Below, piece by piece: positions 43,431 through 52,917 of a DNA stretch of 64,000 nucleotides (within the stretch, counting starts at the first letter, position 1; every line of letters begins with the position of its first letter). Origin of the DNA: Chitinophagaceae bacterium (lineage in GTDB: Bacteria; Bacteroidota; Bacteroidia; Chitinophagales; Chitinophagaceae); contig JAMLGT010000002.1 in assembly GCA_023957755.1 (NCBI GenBank), positions 186,001-250,000 of the forward strand, read 5' to 3'. The position numbers and the translations under genes were made by a program. The notes under the pieces are model-generated. The model was not told where the DNA came from. It searched no databases and was given only the letters and a program-made list of their open reading frames with translations.

Positions 43431-44423
43431 ATGGCTACTACTAAAAAGAAGGCAGCACCTGCCACAAAAAAGAGCACCGGAAAAGCAAAGCCTGCGGCTA
43501 AGGCTCCTGTAAAGAAGGCGACTGCAAAAGCTGCGGTTAAGAAATCAGCGCCCAAGAAGGCTGTGGCTAAGGCTGCTCCGGCTAAAAAAGTAGCAGTAAA
43601 GAAGGTAGCTGTAAAGAAGGCAGTAGCACCTAAAAAGGCTGCAGTGAAGAAATCGGTGCCGGCAAAGGCTGTAGCAAAGAAAGTGGAAGTAAAGAAACCC
43701 GCACCGAAAAAGTCTAACCCTAAAACACCAGTTAAATTGAGTACTAAGAAATCAGAGCCTGCGAAGAAAGAGACAGCTAAGGCTACACCGGTTAAAAAGG
43801 TGGTTGCTGAGAAGGCTGTGGAGAAGAAAGTTGCACATACCAAAAGCCTTGAAAAAGAGTCGAAGCCGACGCACCAGGAATTGCTTAAAAAGGCTATGGA
43901 GGAAAAGAAAGCAAAGGAAAAGAAGGCTAAAGAAGCCAAAGCTGCGAAACTGAAGGATTTCGTAGCTCCAAAAACTACCACAGATCGTGTAAGAGAATAC
44001 CACCCCGGAAAATCTATATTAGATGAAGCAGAAGAAAAGCCTGTAGGGCCCACAGTCCGTTACAGCGATTCTGACTTGCAGGAATTTAAGGATCTAATTG
44101 AAAGGAAGCTTGATTCTGCAAAAAAGGAATTGGCTTATTTGCAAGGTCTTATCACAAGGAAGGATCAAATGGGTGGGGATGAGAGCGAGAGCCGCTATAT
44201 GACAATGGAGGATGGCAGTCTGAGCATGGAAAGAGAGCAGTTAGCACAAATGGCGAGCCGCCAGATCAGTTTTATAGATCATCTGGAAAAAGCATTAGTG
44301 CGTATTCAGAATAAGACATACGGCATCTGTCGCGTGACCGGAAAGCTGATTGATAAGGCACGTCTTCGTGCAGTACCTCATGCTACGCTTTCTATTGAAG
44401 CAAAGATGGGTATTACCCGATAG
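43431..44423 (+). CDS. DksA/TraR-like regulator with histone-H1-like Lys/Ala-rich N-terminus
   Basis: A 330-aa protein. Residues 1 to about 135 are Lys/Ala/Pro-rich repeats (AAKKAVAKAAPAKKVAVKK-like), resembling histone H1 tails and able to bind nucleic acid. A charged helix follows. Residues about 210-330 are the DksA/TraR coiled coil plus the end motif YGICRVTGKLIDKARLRAVPHATL. Only one of the four zinc cysteines is present, so the finger is degenerate, as is common for this Bacteroidota family. A role in tuning RNA polymerase is likely. It lies 13 bp after ileS. Confidence 0.88.
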   Translation: MATTKKKAAPATKKSTGKAKPAAKAPVKKATAKAAVKKSAPKKAVAKAAPAKKVAVKKVAVKKAVAPKKAAVKKSVPAKAVAKKVEVKKPAPKKSNPKTPVKLSTKKSEPAKKETAKATPVKKVVAEKAVEKKVAHTKSLEKESKPTHQELLKKAMEEKKAKEKKAKEAKAAKLKDFVAPKTTTDRVREYHPGKSILDEAEEKPVGPTVRYSDSDLQEFKDLIERKLDSAKKELAYLQGLITRKDQMGGDESESRYMTMEDGSLSMEREQLAQMASRQISFIDHLEKALVRIQNKTYGICRVTGKLIDKARLRAVPHATLSIEAKMGITR

Positions 44424-44447
44424 GAAATTCCTGATTTGAATGTATTG

Positions 44448-44481
44448 AAGTGAAGTTGCTTTTGAAGCGCTTCACTTTTTT
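44448..44481. terminator. Bidirectional terminator between dksA-like gene and comF
   Basis: AAGTGAAG (44448-44455) pairs with CTTCACTT (44470-44477), with inner GCTT/AAGC, followed by a T-run. It separates convergent genes and could serve both strands. Confidence 0.75.
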
Positions 44482-45181
44482 ATTTGGAGGCTACAGCAAG
44501 CGTAGCCACACTTACTTTTGTAGATTGCCCCAGGTGAAGAATGGTGGCAGCACATGCCTCCAGAGTAGATCCTGTTGTGACTACATCATCCACAAGAAGT
44601 ATGTGTTTTCCGCGGAGTGCATCAGGGTTTGAAACTTCAAAGGTGCCTTCCACGTTGTCCCACCTTTCGGTACGATGTTTATGCGTTTGTGATTCAGTAG
44701 GTGTAGTGCGGATTACATTTTTTACAGAAAGTGCCTGCCCGGTGATAGATTGAATACCCCTGCACAGTATCTCAGATTGATTATAACCACGCTTCTTTTC
44801 TTTTGATGCATGTAGTGGCAAAGGAACAAGCACCTCACATTTCCTGAACAGCTCACTTTCATTTATAGCCTTGCCCATTAAGTTGCCCAGAAACATTCCC
44901 AGGTCCTTGCCTCCATTGTACTTGAATTCGTGCATGATATTTTGTACGAGAGAATGTTTGGAAAAGTATAAAAGACTCATGGCAGATTCAATTTTGATTC
45001 TCCCATAAAACATCTGTGCCACCTTATTATCAGCCGATTGATTATAAAAGGTATATGGAAGGTCTGAAAGACAACGAAGGCAGAGGAATTCTTCTTTCCC
45101 AATAGCATCACTACCGCAGCCGGGACATATTCGCGGATAGAATAGTTGAATCAGCGATTGAAAAAATTGCAGGGCCATCAT
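44480..45181 (-). CDS. comF: ComF-family phosphoribosyltransferase-like protein
   Basis: A 233-aa protein with an N-terminal zinc finger (RICPGCGSDAI, FLCLRCLSDL) and a phosphoribosyltransferase domain carrying the PRPP motif HILLVDDVVTTGSTLEAC. ComF is required for natural transformation in several bacteria, probably handling single-stranded DNA with helicases. The ATG (45179-45181) overlaps the radA stop by one base. This couples it to another recombination protein and supports a DNA-uptake/recombination operon. Confidence 0.94.
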   Translation of the reverse strand: MMALQFFQSLIQLFYPRICPGCGSDAIGKEEFLCLRCLSDLPYTFYNQSADNKVAQMFYGRIKIESAMSLLYFSKHSLVQNIMHEFKYNGGKDLGMFLGNLMGKAINESELFRKCEVLVPLPLHASKEKKRGYNQSEILCRGIQSITGQALSVKNVIRTTPTESQTHKHRTERWDNVEGTFEVSNPDALRGKHILLVDDVVTTGSTLEACAATILHLGQSTKVSVATLAVASK

Positions 45182-46551
45182 TAAAATAAATAACGATACA
45201 GTTCTTCAATTTTTGAAAGGGTAACTATCTCTATGTGGTGCTTCTTTTTTGTGATTGACTTTTCGTTGTACTTGCTGATGACAATCTTACTAAAACCTAA
45301 TTTTTCTGCTTCTGATACGCGCTGCTCGATACGGTTCACCGCTCTTATTTCGCCACTCAATCCTACCTCGCCTGAGAAGCATATTTGTGGAGACAATGGA
45401 ATGTCTTCGTATGAGCTGAGTAATGCACTGAGTATTGCCAGGTCGAGTGAAGGATCATCAAGTTTGATTCCGCCGGCAATATTTATGAACACATCTTTAT
45501 TGCCCAACTGAAAACCACCTCGCTTCTCTAACACGGCAAGCAGCAACTGCAGCCTTCGAATATCGAATCCGCTGTGCGTGCGCTGTGGCGTACCATAAAC
45601 ACTGGGTGTAACCAAAGCCTGTACTTCAATGAGCAGTGGCCTGATACCTTCGATTGTGGCAGCGATTGCCACACCACTCAATGGCTCCTCCCGTTGTGTG
45701 ATCAGAATTTCTGAAGGATTAGTTACCTGCCTCATCCCCTGGCCACTCATTTCGTAAATCCCGATTTCAGATGTGCTTCCAAAGCGGTTTTTGAGTGTGC
45801 GCAGGATCCTGTATGTATAATGCCGATCGCCTTCAAACTGCAACACAGTATCCACTGTGTGTTCCAGAAGTTTGGGGCCCGCAATACTGCCATCTTTAGT
45901 GATGTGTCCTATCAGAAAAACAGGAGTGCCTGTCTCCTTGGCAAAACGCTGAAACTCGCCCGCACATTCACGTATCTGCGAAATGCTTCCGGCAGATGAT
46001 TCAATGAAGGCGGTATGTAAGGTCTGAATAGAATCCACAATTACCAATTGAGGACGAAGCTTCTTAATCTCCTTAAAGATTTCCTGTGTATTGGTTTCGG
46101 TGAGCAGATAAAAGTCTTCATTATTGATTTGAAGCCTTTCGGCGCGCATCTTAATTTGCTGTTCACTTTCTTCTCCGCTAATGTATAATGTTTTGAGTCC
46201 CTGCATCTGCCCGGCAGCCTGCAGAAAGAGGGTGGACTTCCCGATTCCCGGTTCACCGGCTACCAACACTACACTCCCCGGTACAATGCCACCACCCAGT
46301 ACACGGTTGAGTTCTTCGTCGTGGGTAATCAGCCTCTCTGTCTTGTCGGATTGTATTTCGTTAAGTGTTACAACCTTCCGTTTTTTATCTTCCGAATAAT
46401 CATTCCATTCATTCTTCACCTTGTCGTCACCTTTTGAGATAATTTCTTCTACATAAGTGTTCCATTCCCCGCATTGAGGACATTTACCCATCCATTTTGC
46501 ACTTTCGTGGCCACAATTAGAACAGAAGAAAGCAGTCTTTATTTTAGCCAT
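45181..46551 (-). CDS. radA: DNA repair protein RadA (Sms)
   Basis: A 456-aa RecA-like ATPase and branch-migration helicase. It has an N-terminal zinc finger (CSNCGHESAKWMGKCPQCGEW), Walker A GEPGIGKSTL, the KNRFGST motif (LKNRFGSTSEIGI) and a C-terminal Lon-like domain (GGIKLDDPSLDLAILSALLSS). RadA processes recombination intermediates and aids transformation. It is the first gene of a two-gene operon with comF. Confidence 0.97.
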   Translation of the reverse strand: MAKIKTAFFCSNCGHESAKWMGKCPQCGEWNTYVEEIISKGDDKVKNEWNDYSEDKKRKVVTLNEIQSDKTERLITHDEELNRVLGGGIVPGSVVLVAGEPGIGKSTLFLQAAGQMQGLKTLYISGEESEQQIKMRAERLQINNEDFYLLTETNTQEIFKEIKKLRPQLVIVDSIQTLHTAFIESSAGSISQIRECAGEFQRFAKETGTPVFLIGHITKDGSIAGPKLLEHTVDTVLQFEGDRHYTYRILRTLKNRFGSTSEIGIYEMSGQGMRQVTNPSEILITQREEPLSGVAIAATIEGIRPLLIEVQALVTPSVYGTPQRTHSGFDIRRLQLLLAVLEKRGGFQLGNKDVFINIAGGIKLDDPSLDLAILSALLSSYEDIPLSPQICFSGEVGLSGEIRAVNRIEQRVSEAEKLGFSKIVISKYNEKSITKKKHHIEIVTLSKIEELYRYLF

Positions 46552-46665
46552 GCCACAGATTCATTGATTAATTGGCAAATTAAGCTATCTGTAGTTTTAT
46601 ACTGTGTTATTTTTCGTGTAGCAAATTGTAAGATTCACCAGGAATTGTAAGCTGAAGAAATAATC

Positions 46666-47742
46666 TTACTCCAAATCGTCGTAATATAATTTCCATTCAT
46701 TCCTGAAGGAAGCACCTAATATGCCAATTCCGTTTTGAATGTTTTCTGTGGGAAAAGATAGTTGGTTGACAGGCATTTTTCCGAAATCGTTTTTATATTT
46801 TTCGTATTGCTGCAGGTAGTCATAGAATTCCTTGCTGACAGACTTTACACTCACCAGTATTATCCCTTTTTGTTCAGGAGTAGCAGATGTGAAAAGGTTA
46901 GTGGCAATCGCGAAGGAAGTGGGATACGATTGTCCGTTAAACAGGGTATCAGTCATAAAGATTCGGTTGAAACTACTGTCCATATTCCCTATGGTTTTGT
47001 TGTCTGAACCAGGGTCGGTCGCAAACAGGCCAAGCCTCAGGAACTGATGGGTGGGAATGGTATCTGTAATTAAAGTCACCTCCTCATCCTCGTCTTCCAG
47101 TTGTTCAAATAAATCTTTTCCGGCCTGCGTGTCATAGTCATACTTTACTCCCTGCCAGTAAAAGTAGTGCGCCACTTTTACCAGTTGCTTTATGGCTTCA
47201 AACAGGTAGTAATTTTTTTCCTGTGCAGGATCCGATATATTGAACGAGAACCTGAGTACTTCTCTGCCCATAAAGGAACTCTCGTCAGTAGAAACGTGGG
47301 TCACACTGAATGCTTGTGGAACAAGAACAGATGCGGTCGCAGTGCCATATAAGGGATGCTCGGCTGTCAGGACATAACCGGTATTGGGTTTTATTTTGTG
47401 GGGATGGGTGTACATTGCAGATGGCAGGTTAGTAAAACCGGGTGAATTGTTAGGTAAAAGCTGCATATTACCTCCGCCCTGTTCTGAAAGCGAAACCCGT
47501 GCATCGTTTACTTTTTCAAAACTGATATTATTTCCTCCTCCCGCTATCAGACTGGCTGTGACAGGTATCTGTATGGAGTCGCCCGCAGTTAGTTCGGCCA
47601 GTATTACCAATTTGTTTTCTTGTGGTAATGGATAAAGCGGTTTGTCAGTACAGGAAATCGTTATTAATATCAGTATGAGCACGATCCATGCCGATGGGAT
47701 GGCAGGAAGTTTTGAATTGTTATTTAATGATGAAGTCTTCAT
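46666..47742 (-). CDS. DUF4249 lipoprotein
   Basis: A 358-aa protein with a lipoprotein signal ending in the lipobox I-S-C (VLILILITISC), though the N-terminal polar region is unusually long for a signal peptide. The mature part is beta-rich (LVILAELTAGDSIQIPVTASL), as in DUF4249 proteins. These are typically encoded next to TonB-dependent receptors and are thought to be surface or periplasmic accessory lipoproteins. It begins 8 bp after the receptor gene on the same strand, so it is part of its operon. Confidence 0.87.
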   Translation of the reverse strand: MKTSSLNNNSKLPAIPSAWIVLILILITISCTDKPLYPLPQENKLVILAELTAGDSIQIPVTASLIAGGGNNISFEKVNDARVSLSEQGGGNMQLLPNNSPGFTNLPSAMYTHPHKIKPNTGYVLTAEHPLYGTATASVLVPQAFSVTHVSTDESSFMGREVLRFSFNISDPAQEKNYYLFEAIKQLVKVAHYFYWQGVKYDYDTQAGKDLFEQLEDEDEEVTLITDTIPTHQFLRLGLFATDPGSDNKTIGNMDSSFNRIFMTDTLFNGQSYPTSFAIATNLFTSATPEQKGIILVSVKSVSKEFYDYLQQYEKYKNDFGKMPVNQLSFPTENIQNGIGILGASFRNEWKLYYDDLE

Positions 47743-47749
47743 GGGCAGG

Positions 47750-50368
47750 CTAGAATTTATAGGTGACAGATAAATAGGGGGTCATTCCAAAACTTGCAAA
47801 GCTGTTTTCGGAAATCATACTTTTACTTTTCAGTGTGCCCTTCATCTCATAGATATATTGATCGGGAGATCCGTAAATATTATATACTCCTGCAGTTACT
47901 AAAAACTGATTGTTTTTTGATGAGTTTGTCCGGTAGTTAATAGCCGCGTCCAGCCTGTGATAGGGAGATGTGCGATACTGATTGTATTTCGAGTAGTGAT
48001 ATACAAATCTGTAATCTTTGAGCAAATCTGCCGGATTAGTAATCTGCCGGGTGTTGTCAAAATCGGGATACAGGTAGTCAGGCATGGAGAATACATCTCC
48101 TGTGGAGAAAGACCATAGGGCAGAGCAGTCAATTCTTTTATTGATTTGATAGCCGATTCCTGCATTTAGTGAATGACGGCGATCGTACTTGTAAGGAAAT
48201 TTAGCGCCCTCGTTGATTCCTTCGAATTGTCTCCAACTCCATGCGAGTGTATATGTAGCCAGAAAGGACAGTTTACCTCCTGATTTTTGTATCGTCCATT
48301 CTGTGCCGTATGCCCATCCTTTGCCTGAACTCACATTTTGCTCCCAATTTTCGTCGTTGACAAAATAGCTTTTTCCTTCTACATAGTTTGTTACATTCCG
48401 GAGTTCTTTCCAATAACCCTCTACAGAAAACTTCCATCCGCCGGAATGATCAAACCGATAGCCCAGGTTATAGGAGTCGCTCTGCTCTGGTAGCAGTTTG
48501 GAAGTACTGGGCACCCAGATATCTGCATTGGTATTGAGATAGGGATTGGTCACGAGATGCAGGTACTGAGTCATGCGGCTGAATGAGCTGAATATCTGGT
48601 GGTGGGTAGCAAGTTTGTATGAAGCAAAGATTCGAGGTTGAAAAGAAAGGTGCTCATAGTTTTTGAAACGGTAGGCCGATACATGGAGCCCCGGGCGTAT
48701 AAAGAATTTACTTCCAATTCTCATTTCTGCTTCACCGTATGCAGATAGTTCATCAAAAGGTAGTGGTTCGAAGGTGTGGTAGTTATCCTCATTGTCATCA
48801 ATTTCCTCAGAAAATTTTGTTTCAAACGGTTTTATAATGGTATGTCCCAACTCAATACCCGCATTCAACTTTGTTTTGTGATTTAGAAATATTTCAGCCT
48901 GCGATTTTATATTATACTGTGCTGTAGAAGTGAATGTACCTACTGAACCAGATTCTAATTCAATGTCATTATCTTCATCATCGTCATTGTCTTCTTCGAA
49001 TAGCGTGTACTTATAAGCTCCCAGGTTGTGGTATCGGCTCATGTTGATGGAAGTATTAATAAAAGAGCGGCTACTGATAACCTTGTTCCATGAAAGCGAG
49101 CCAATAAGGTTTCCCCATTTATTCAGATTTTCTGTATTAGAAATTGTTTTACTCAGAATATCACGGCCACTGTAAAAACTGGCCATGAGCTTATTATTCT
49201 TATTTATTAATTGTGTGACCTTGAAATGTGCATCATAGAAATTAGGATCCAGCCCCTTGTTAAATGTGGTGAGTATGGGAGATTTCCAGCTATGACGAAA
49301 GGAAGCCATAATAGCAGTATGGTCTTTAACCACAGGCCCTTCTATGGTAAATGAGCCGGAGAGTGTGCCTGCATTCGCTTCCCCCTGCCACTTTTCCATA
49401 TTGCCATCCTTAGTGTGAATATCTATAACAGAGGAAATAGCCCCTGAATACTTTGAAGGGAAATCACTCTTGAATAATTGCATTGACTTTACGGATGTCT
49501 GGTTGATAATTGACAGGGCACCCAACATGTGCGTAGGGTTATATACCAAGTTGCCATCCATCAGGAAAAGATTTTCCTCAGGTCCACCTCCTCTGACAAA
49601 TAAACCCGAGAAGGATGAAGGAATGTGTTGCACACCCGGTAGCAAGTAGGTGTTGCGAAGTGGATCATTTTCTCCCAGCAGGTAATTATAGTTTTCGCCC
49701 TTGCGGTGATCAATCCTGTTGCCACTGGTCTTCATCAACAAATTGCCAGAGGGGACGATGACGGGTTGCATAACTAAAGTCTCCTGATGTAAATCAAGCG
49801 TTATTTCTGCTCTGGTGTTCTTTTTTAATACCACATCCAGCGCCTCCGGAGTGTAACCCACATGAGAAATTTCTATTCGATGTCTGCCTTCAGGCAGGGT
49901 AATACTAAAAAATCCATACGGGTTAGTGGCAATCCCCCTTCGGGTAATAGGATCAATGATGGTAGCGCCGGCCATAGGCTCCCGGCTATTGGCAGCTCTG
50001 ACAAATCCATAGAAGGTGTAAAACGGAACGAGTGCATCAGTATCTATTAGAGATGCAGATTTTACAAGAATCAGTTTTTTGTTTTTCTCCATGAGCCTGG
50101 CATGTTGGCCTTGTAGTACTTTCTGAAGCACAGCGCCTACCGACGACTCACTACCATCTAGTGTCACCGTCCTGGTACCCTCAATGCTGTTTGAGGCATA
50201 TTCAATGACAACCCCACTGTGTGTGTTTAAGTTTTCCAGAAATTGGATAACAGTGCCCTTCTGCATATCAGGCACAAATGAATGGGCAAGTAAGGATCTC
50301 TTTTGAGCCCTGAGAGGGCTGGTGCTGATAATTGCTAATAAAAGGGATATGATGAAATATACTTTCAT
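47750..50368 (-). CDS. TonB-dependent receptor with signalling (STN) domain
   Basis: An 872-aa outer-membrane receptor: signal peptide, STN secretin/TonB short domain (about 38-103), CarboxypepD-regulatory beta domain (about 117-200, ATIIDPITRRGIATNPYGFF), plug (GLFVRGGGPEENLFLMDG) and a 22-strand-type barrel ending in aromatic F. The STN domain and the sigma/FecR genes just upstream mean it probably signals substrate binding to FecR. Two highly acidic loops (EEDNDDDEDNDIELE, EEIDDNEDN) could bind cations. The substrate is unknown; iron chelates or oligosaccharides are possible. Confidence 0.93.
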   Translation of the reverse strand: MKVYFIISLLLAIISTSPLRAQKRSLLAHSFVPDMQKGTVIQFLENLNTHSGVVIEYASNSIEGTRTVTLDGSESSVGAVLQKVLQGQHARLMEKNKKLILVKSASLIDTDALVPFYTFYGFVRAANSREPMAGATIIDPITRRGIATNPYGFFSITLPEGRHRIEISHVGYTPEALDVVLKKNTRAEITLDLHQETLVMQPVIVPSGNLLMKTSGNRIDHRKGENYNYLLGENDPLRNTYLLPGVQHIPSSFSGLFVRGGGPEENLFLMDGNLVYNPTHMLGALSIINQTSVKSMQLFKSDFPSKYSGAISSVIDIHTKDGNMEKWQGEANAGTLSGSFTIEGPVVKDHTAIMASFRHSWKSPILTTFNKGLDPNFYDAHFKVTQLINKNNKLMASFYSGRDILSKTISNTENLNKWGNLIGSLSWNKVISSRSFINTSINMSRYHNLGAYKYTLFEEDNDDDEDNDIELESGSVGTFTSTAQYNIKSQAEIFLNHKTKLNAGIELGHTIIKPFETKFSEEIDDNEDNYHTFEPLPFDELSAYGEAEMRIGSKFFIRPGLHVSAYRFKNYEHLSFQPRIFASYKLATHHQIFSSFSRMTQYLHLVTNPYLNTNADIWVPSTSKLLPEQSDSYNLGYRFDHSGGWKFSVEGYWKELRNVTNYVEGKSYFVNDENWEQNVSSGKGWAYGTEWTIQKSGGKLSFLATYTLAWSWRQFEGINEGAKFPYKYDRRHSLNAGIGYQINKRIDCSALWSFSTGDVFSMPDYLYPDFDNTRQITNPADLLKDYRFVYHYSKYNQYRTSPYHRLDAAINYRTNSSKNNQFLVTAGVYNIYGSPDQYIYEMKGTLKSKSMISENSFASFGMTPYLSVTYKF

Positions 50369-50422
50369 TGAATAGGGTAAATGTTGAGAAATGAATAAAG
50401 GGCATTCGCCTCCGGTTACAAC

Positions 50423-51415
50423 TTATTCGCTGATGGTGAAGTTCCCATTTTCTTTCGTAATCTTCAAGCCGGTCATCAGTTGTATTTCGTCCATTACCTG
50501 GTCTATAGTTTGTTTTCTGAATTCTGCCTTTAATGTTATGGAGTCAGCTTTTTGCGCCACTTCATCTGTTAGTTGAATAGGTACCTGATAATAACTGCTG
50601 ATATCTTCTACTGCTTGTCTTAGCGGGGTATTATGGAAAGTGAGTGTTTCGCTTTCCCATGCAAGGTAGTTGTTGTTCAATACAGTATCTCTGGCAAACT
50701 TACTGTGGGTAAGAGCTGCCTTTTGTCCTTTCGTCAGGATCACATTTACTGAAGTGTCATTTAATTCTGCGAATTTCACACGTCCGGTATTTACAACCAC
50801 CTGGTCCGAGGTTTCATCGCTTCTCACCAGAAATGAAGTACCCAGGACTTCTACAAGTGCGTGCGAAGTAGATATTCTAAATGGTTTTTGTGGATTGGGT
50901 TCTACCTGAAAATAGCCTTCCCCCGCCAGCCTGATACGTCGGTCTTTATTACCATAGTCATTTGCATAGCTCAGTGAACTGCCTTTTCTCAAAAGCACAA
51001 TTGAGCCGTCGGGCAAAGCAATCCGCTTATTGCTATCATTGGCCGCCATCGTTTCCCATTCTGAAGTAGGGCCTGAAAAGAAAATATAATAAGCACCCGC
51101 CAAAATGAAAATTAGAATAGCTGCTGCTACTGCCATTTTCCGGAATGAATATAAAGTACCTCTCCTGATTGAAATAACCTCAGCAGGTGTATGCTGGATT
51201 TTTTTTTGAACCTCGTTCCACGCAGCGGTTGTGTCAAAGTCGTAATCAGCAATCATTGTCGCACTATCTTCCCATAATTTACGGTACACTTCATACTCCT
51301 GCCTGTTGGCTGCACTCTCATTGATCCATGCTTCCAATTCAGCATGCTCTTCAGCCGAGGCCTCCCGGTTTAGCGACCTGATTATTAATTGCATTATGTT
51401 TTCGTTCAACTCCAT
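50423..51415 (-). CDS. FecR-type anti-sigma regulator
   Basis: A 330-aa inner-membrane regulator with an N-terminal cytosolic region, one transmembrane helix (about 92-111, MAVAAAILIFILAGAYYIFF) and a periplasmic FecR domain (IALPDGSIVLLRKGSSLSY). The C-terminal DUF4974 region carries LTFHNTPLRQAVEDISSYY. It should hold the upstream ECF sigma factor inactive until the TonB receptor signals. It lies between sigma and receptor genes on the same strand. Confidence 0.95.
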   Translation of the reverse strand: MELNENIMQLIIRSLNREASAEEHAELEAWINESAANRQEYEVYRKLWEDSATMIADYDFDTTAAWNEVQKKIQHTPAEVISIRRGTLYSFRKMAVAAAILIFILAGAYYIFFSGPTSEWETMAANDSNKRIALPDGSIVLLRKGSSLSYANDYGNKDRRIRLAGEGYFQVEPNPQKPFRISTSHALVEVLGTSFLVRSDETSDQVVVNTGRVKFAELNDTSVNVILTKGQKAALTHSKFARDTVLNNNYLAWESETLTFHNTPLRQAVEDISSYYQVPIQLTDEVAQKADSITLKAEFRKQTIDQVMDEIQLMTGLKITKENGNFTISE

Positions 51416-51460
51416 TGTACCGCTTATATTTTTTTACTATTGCATTAAACAGTTTTTATT

Positions 51461-52024
51461 TTAGCCGGTTAGCAGGTTTATTAATATCGCTATGGCAAGT
51501 ATTAGTACTTTTTGATCTTTCACGTATGCTCTTATAATTTTCAGCGCCTTGCCTATCTGGTTCTCCACCGTTTTTACTGAAATATCCAGACTGTCTGCAA
51601 TCTCTTTATAAGATTGTTGACTCAGGCGGCTAAGCAAAAACACTTCCCTGCACTTTGGAGGTAATTGTGCCATTGCAAGGCGTAGGTGCTTCTTATAGTC
51701 CTTTGTGTTTTCGTTATTTTCCGCTACCCCTGTGGTTTCCTCCGGAACACTATTTTCATCCAGCGCTACTGTAGCTGATTTTTTTTCTTTCTGAAGTTGA
51801 GTCAGGCAATTATTCCTAACTGCTGTGAAGAGATAGAACCGTATAGTTTCAGCATGGATCATCTCCTTTTTCTTTTCCCATATTCTGATGAATACCTCCT
51901 GGACAATATCTTCACTGGTAGCAGGGTCTTTGGTGAAGCTAAGTGCATAATTACATAATGCATTATAGTGTTGTTCAAAGACCTTCTGAAAATGCTGATA
52001 TAATGATTCGTTAACCTCGGGCAT
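51461..52024 (-). CDS. ECF RNA polymerase sigma factor (Bacteroidetes type)
   Basis: A 187-aa sigma-70 family protein: sigma2 (YALSFTKDPATSEDIVQEVFIRIW) and sigma4 (LPPKCREVFLLSRLSQQSYKEIADSLDISVKTVENQIGKAL). The C-terminus adds a hydrophobic stretch (VLILAIAILINLLTG) that could anchor it to the membrane or to FecR. It heads the sigma-FecR-receptor-DUF4249 cassette and is the likely activator of its own operon. Confidence 0.95.
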   Translation of the reverse strand: MPEVNESLYQHFQKVFEQHYNALCNYALSFTKDPATSEDIVQEVFIRIWEKKKEMIHAETIRFYLFTAVRNNCLTQLQKEKKSATVALDENSVPEETTGVAENNENTKDYKKHLRLAMAQLPPKCREVFLLSRLSQQSYKEIADSLDISVKTVENQIGKALKIIRAYVKDQKVLILAIAILINLLTG

Positions 52025-52184
52025 ACTGCGCTTATCGGTAATCTGCTTTCAGTCAAAATTATATTTTTCAGGGTGAATAATTTCATGTTTATCAATTAGA
52101 ATTTTAGGTGGATAACCTGCCGGCTGAAGCACACTTTTTTATTTGGGCATAAAGTGTTTGTTTCCCCGGTGGTAGTTTTGTCCT

Positions 52185-52868
52185 TTATTTCTTCTTTTTA
52201 CCTCCGATTGTGATGGCATAGTTAAGGCAGGGGCGTAGCTCATTTTTACCCTTCTTTTTGTTAATCAGATCTACCCTGAAGTCAATTTTACTACGGTTTC
52301 CTACTTTAAGTTTGGTACCAATGGCGCTCTTTTGTTTGTCAAAATCCATTTTGCCATGATCGATTTCCTGATAATTCTCTGAGAAAACGTATATATCTGC
52401 CTTCTTTGAAATTTGATAGCTGAGGGTTACGCGGTTTGCCCAGAAGTATTCCATCGGGTTTACTGCAAGATGGTCTTTGTTGAGTGAGCCAAACTCCAGT
52501 TGTAGCATGGGTCTGTATTTTATCTCGAGCTTTTTTGAAATATCCCCTTTGAACGTCAGGTCATATCTTATCTCGTTGTAGTGGGTACCATTATCGCTCA
52601 TACCGTAACGATATTCACTACCGGTTTTTAGCCATGAGTTAATCTTGTATCCGATTTCTCCTGCAATAACAGATTTCTTGTATTTGCTCATGTGGTCGTT
52701 TAGATAAACATAGTAAGTGCCTGAAATAGACAAGTTCCTGAGAGGTTTAAACTCTAGTGAGATGCTGGGGCGCGCTTCAATATCACTGATGTATTGAGCC
52801 TGCGTTTGAATGCCAGACAGCAACAGTACTGTAACAATCAGGGTGATGATATTTGTTTTCATTTTCAA
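52185..52868 (-). CDS. DUF2490-like outer-membrane beta-barrel protein
   Basis: A 227-aa secreted protein: signal peptide (KMKTNIITLIVTVLLLSGIQTQAQ) and alternating amphipathic strands (YISDIEARPSISLEFKPLRNLSISGTYYV) typical of small barrel proteins of the DUF2490 type, with a Lys-rich end. It follows the DUF4956 gene by 49 bp and may form an operon with the VTC/DUF4956 genes. The specific function is unknown; family identity rests on pattern. Confidence 0.7.
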   Translation of the reverse strand: MKMKTNIITLIVTVLLLSGIQTQAQYISDIEARPSISLEFKPLRNLSISGTYYVYLNDHMSKYKKSVIAGEIGYKINSWLKTGSEYRYGMSDNGTHYNEIRYDLTFKGDISKKLEIKYRPMLQLEFGSLNKDHLAVNPMEYFWANRVTLSYQISKKADIYVFSENYQEIDHGKMDFDKQKSAIGTKLKVGNRSKIDFRVDLINKKKGKNELRPCLNYAITIGGKKKK

Positions 52869-52917
52869 TATTGTTTAGGTGGGGTTTGTTGAAGAATTTG
52901 TTTGTGATTGTGTGGGG

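Noticed and set aside
43322-44053. 243-aa antisense frame over the Lys/Ala-rich gene
   Set aside because: Its Phe/Ala-rich content is the mirror of AAG/GCT-type codons in the real gene on the plus strand.
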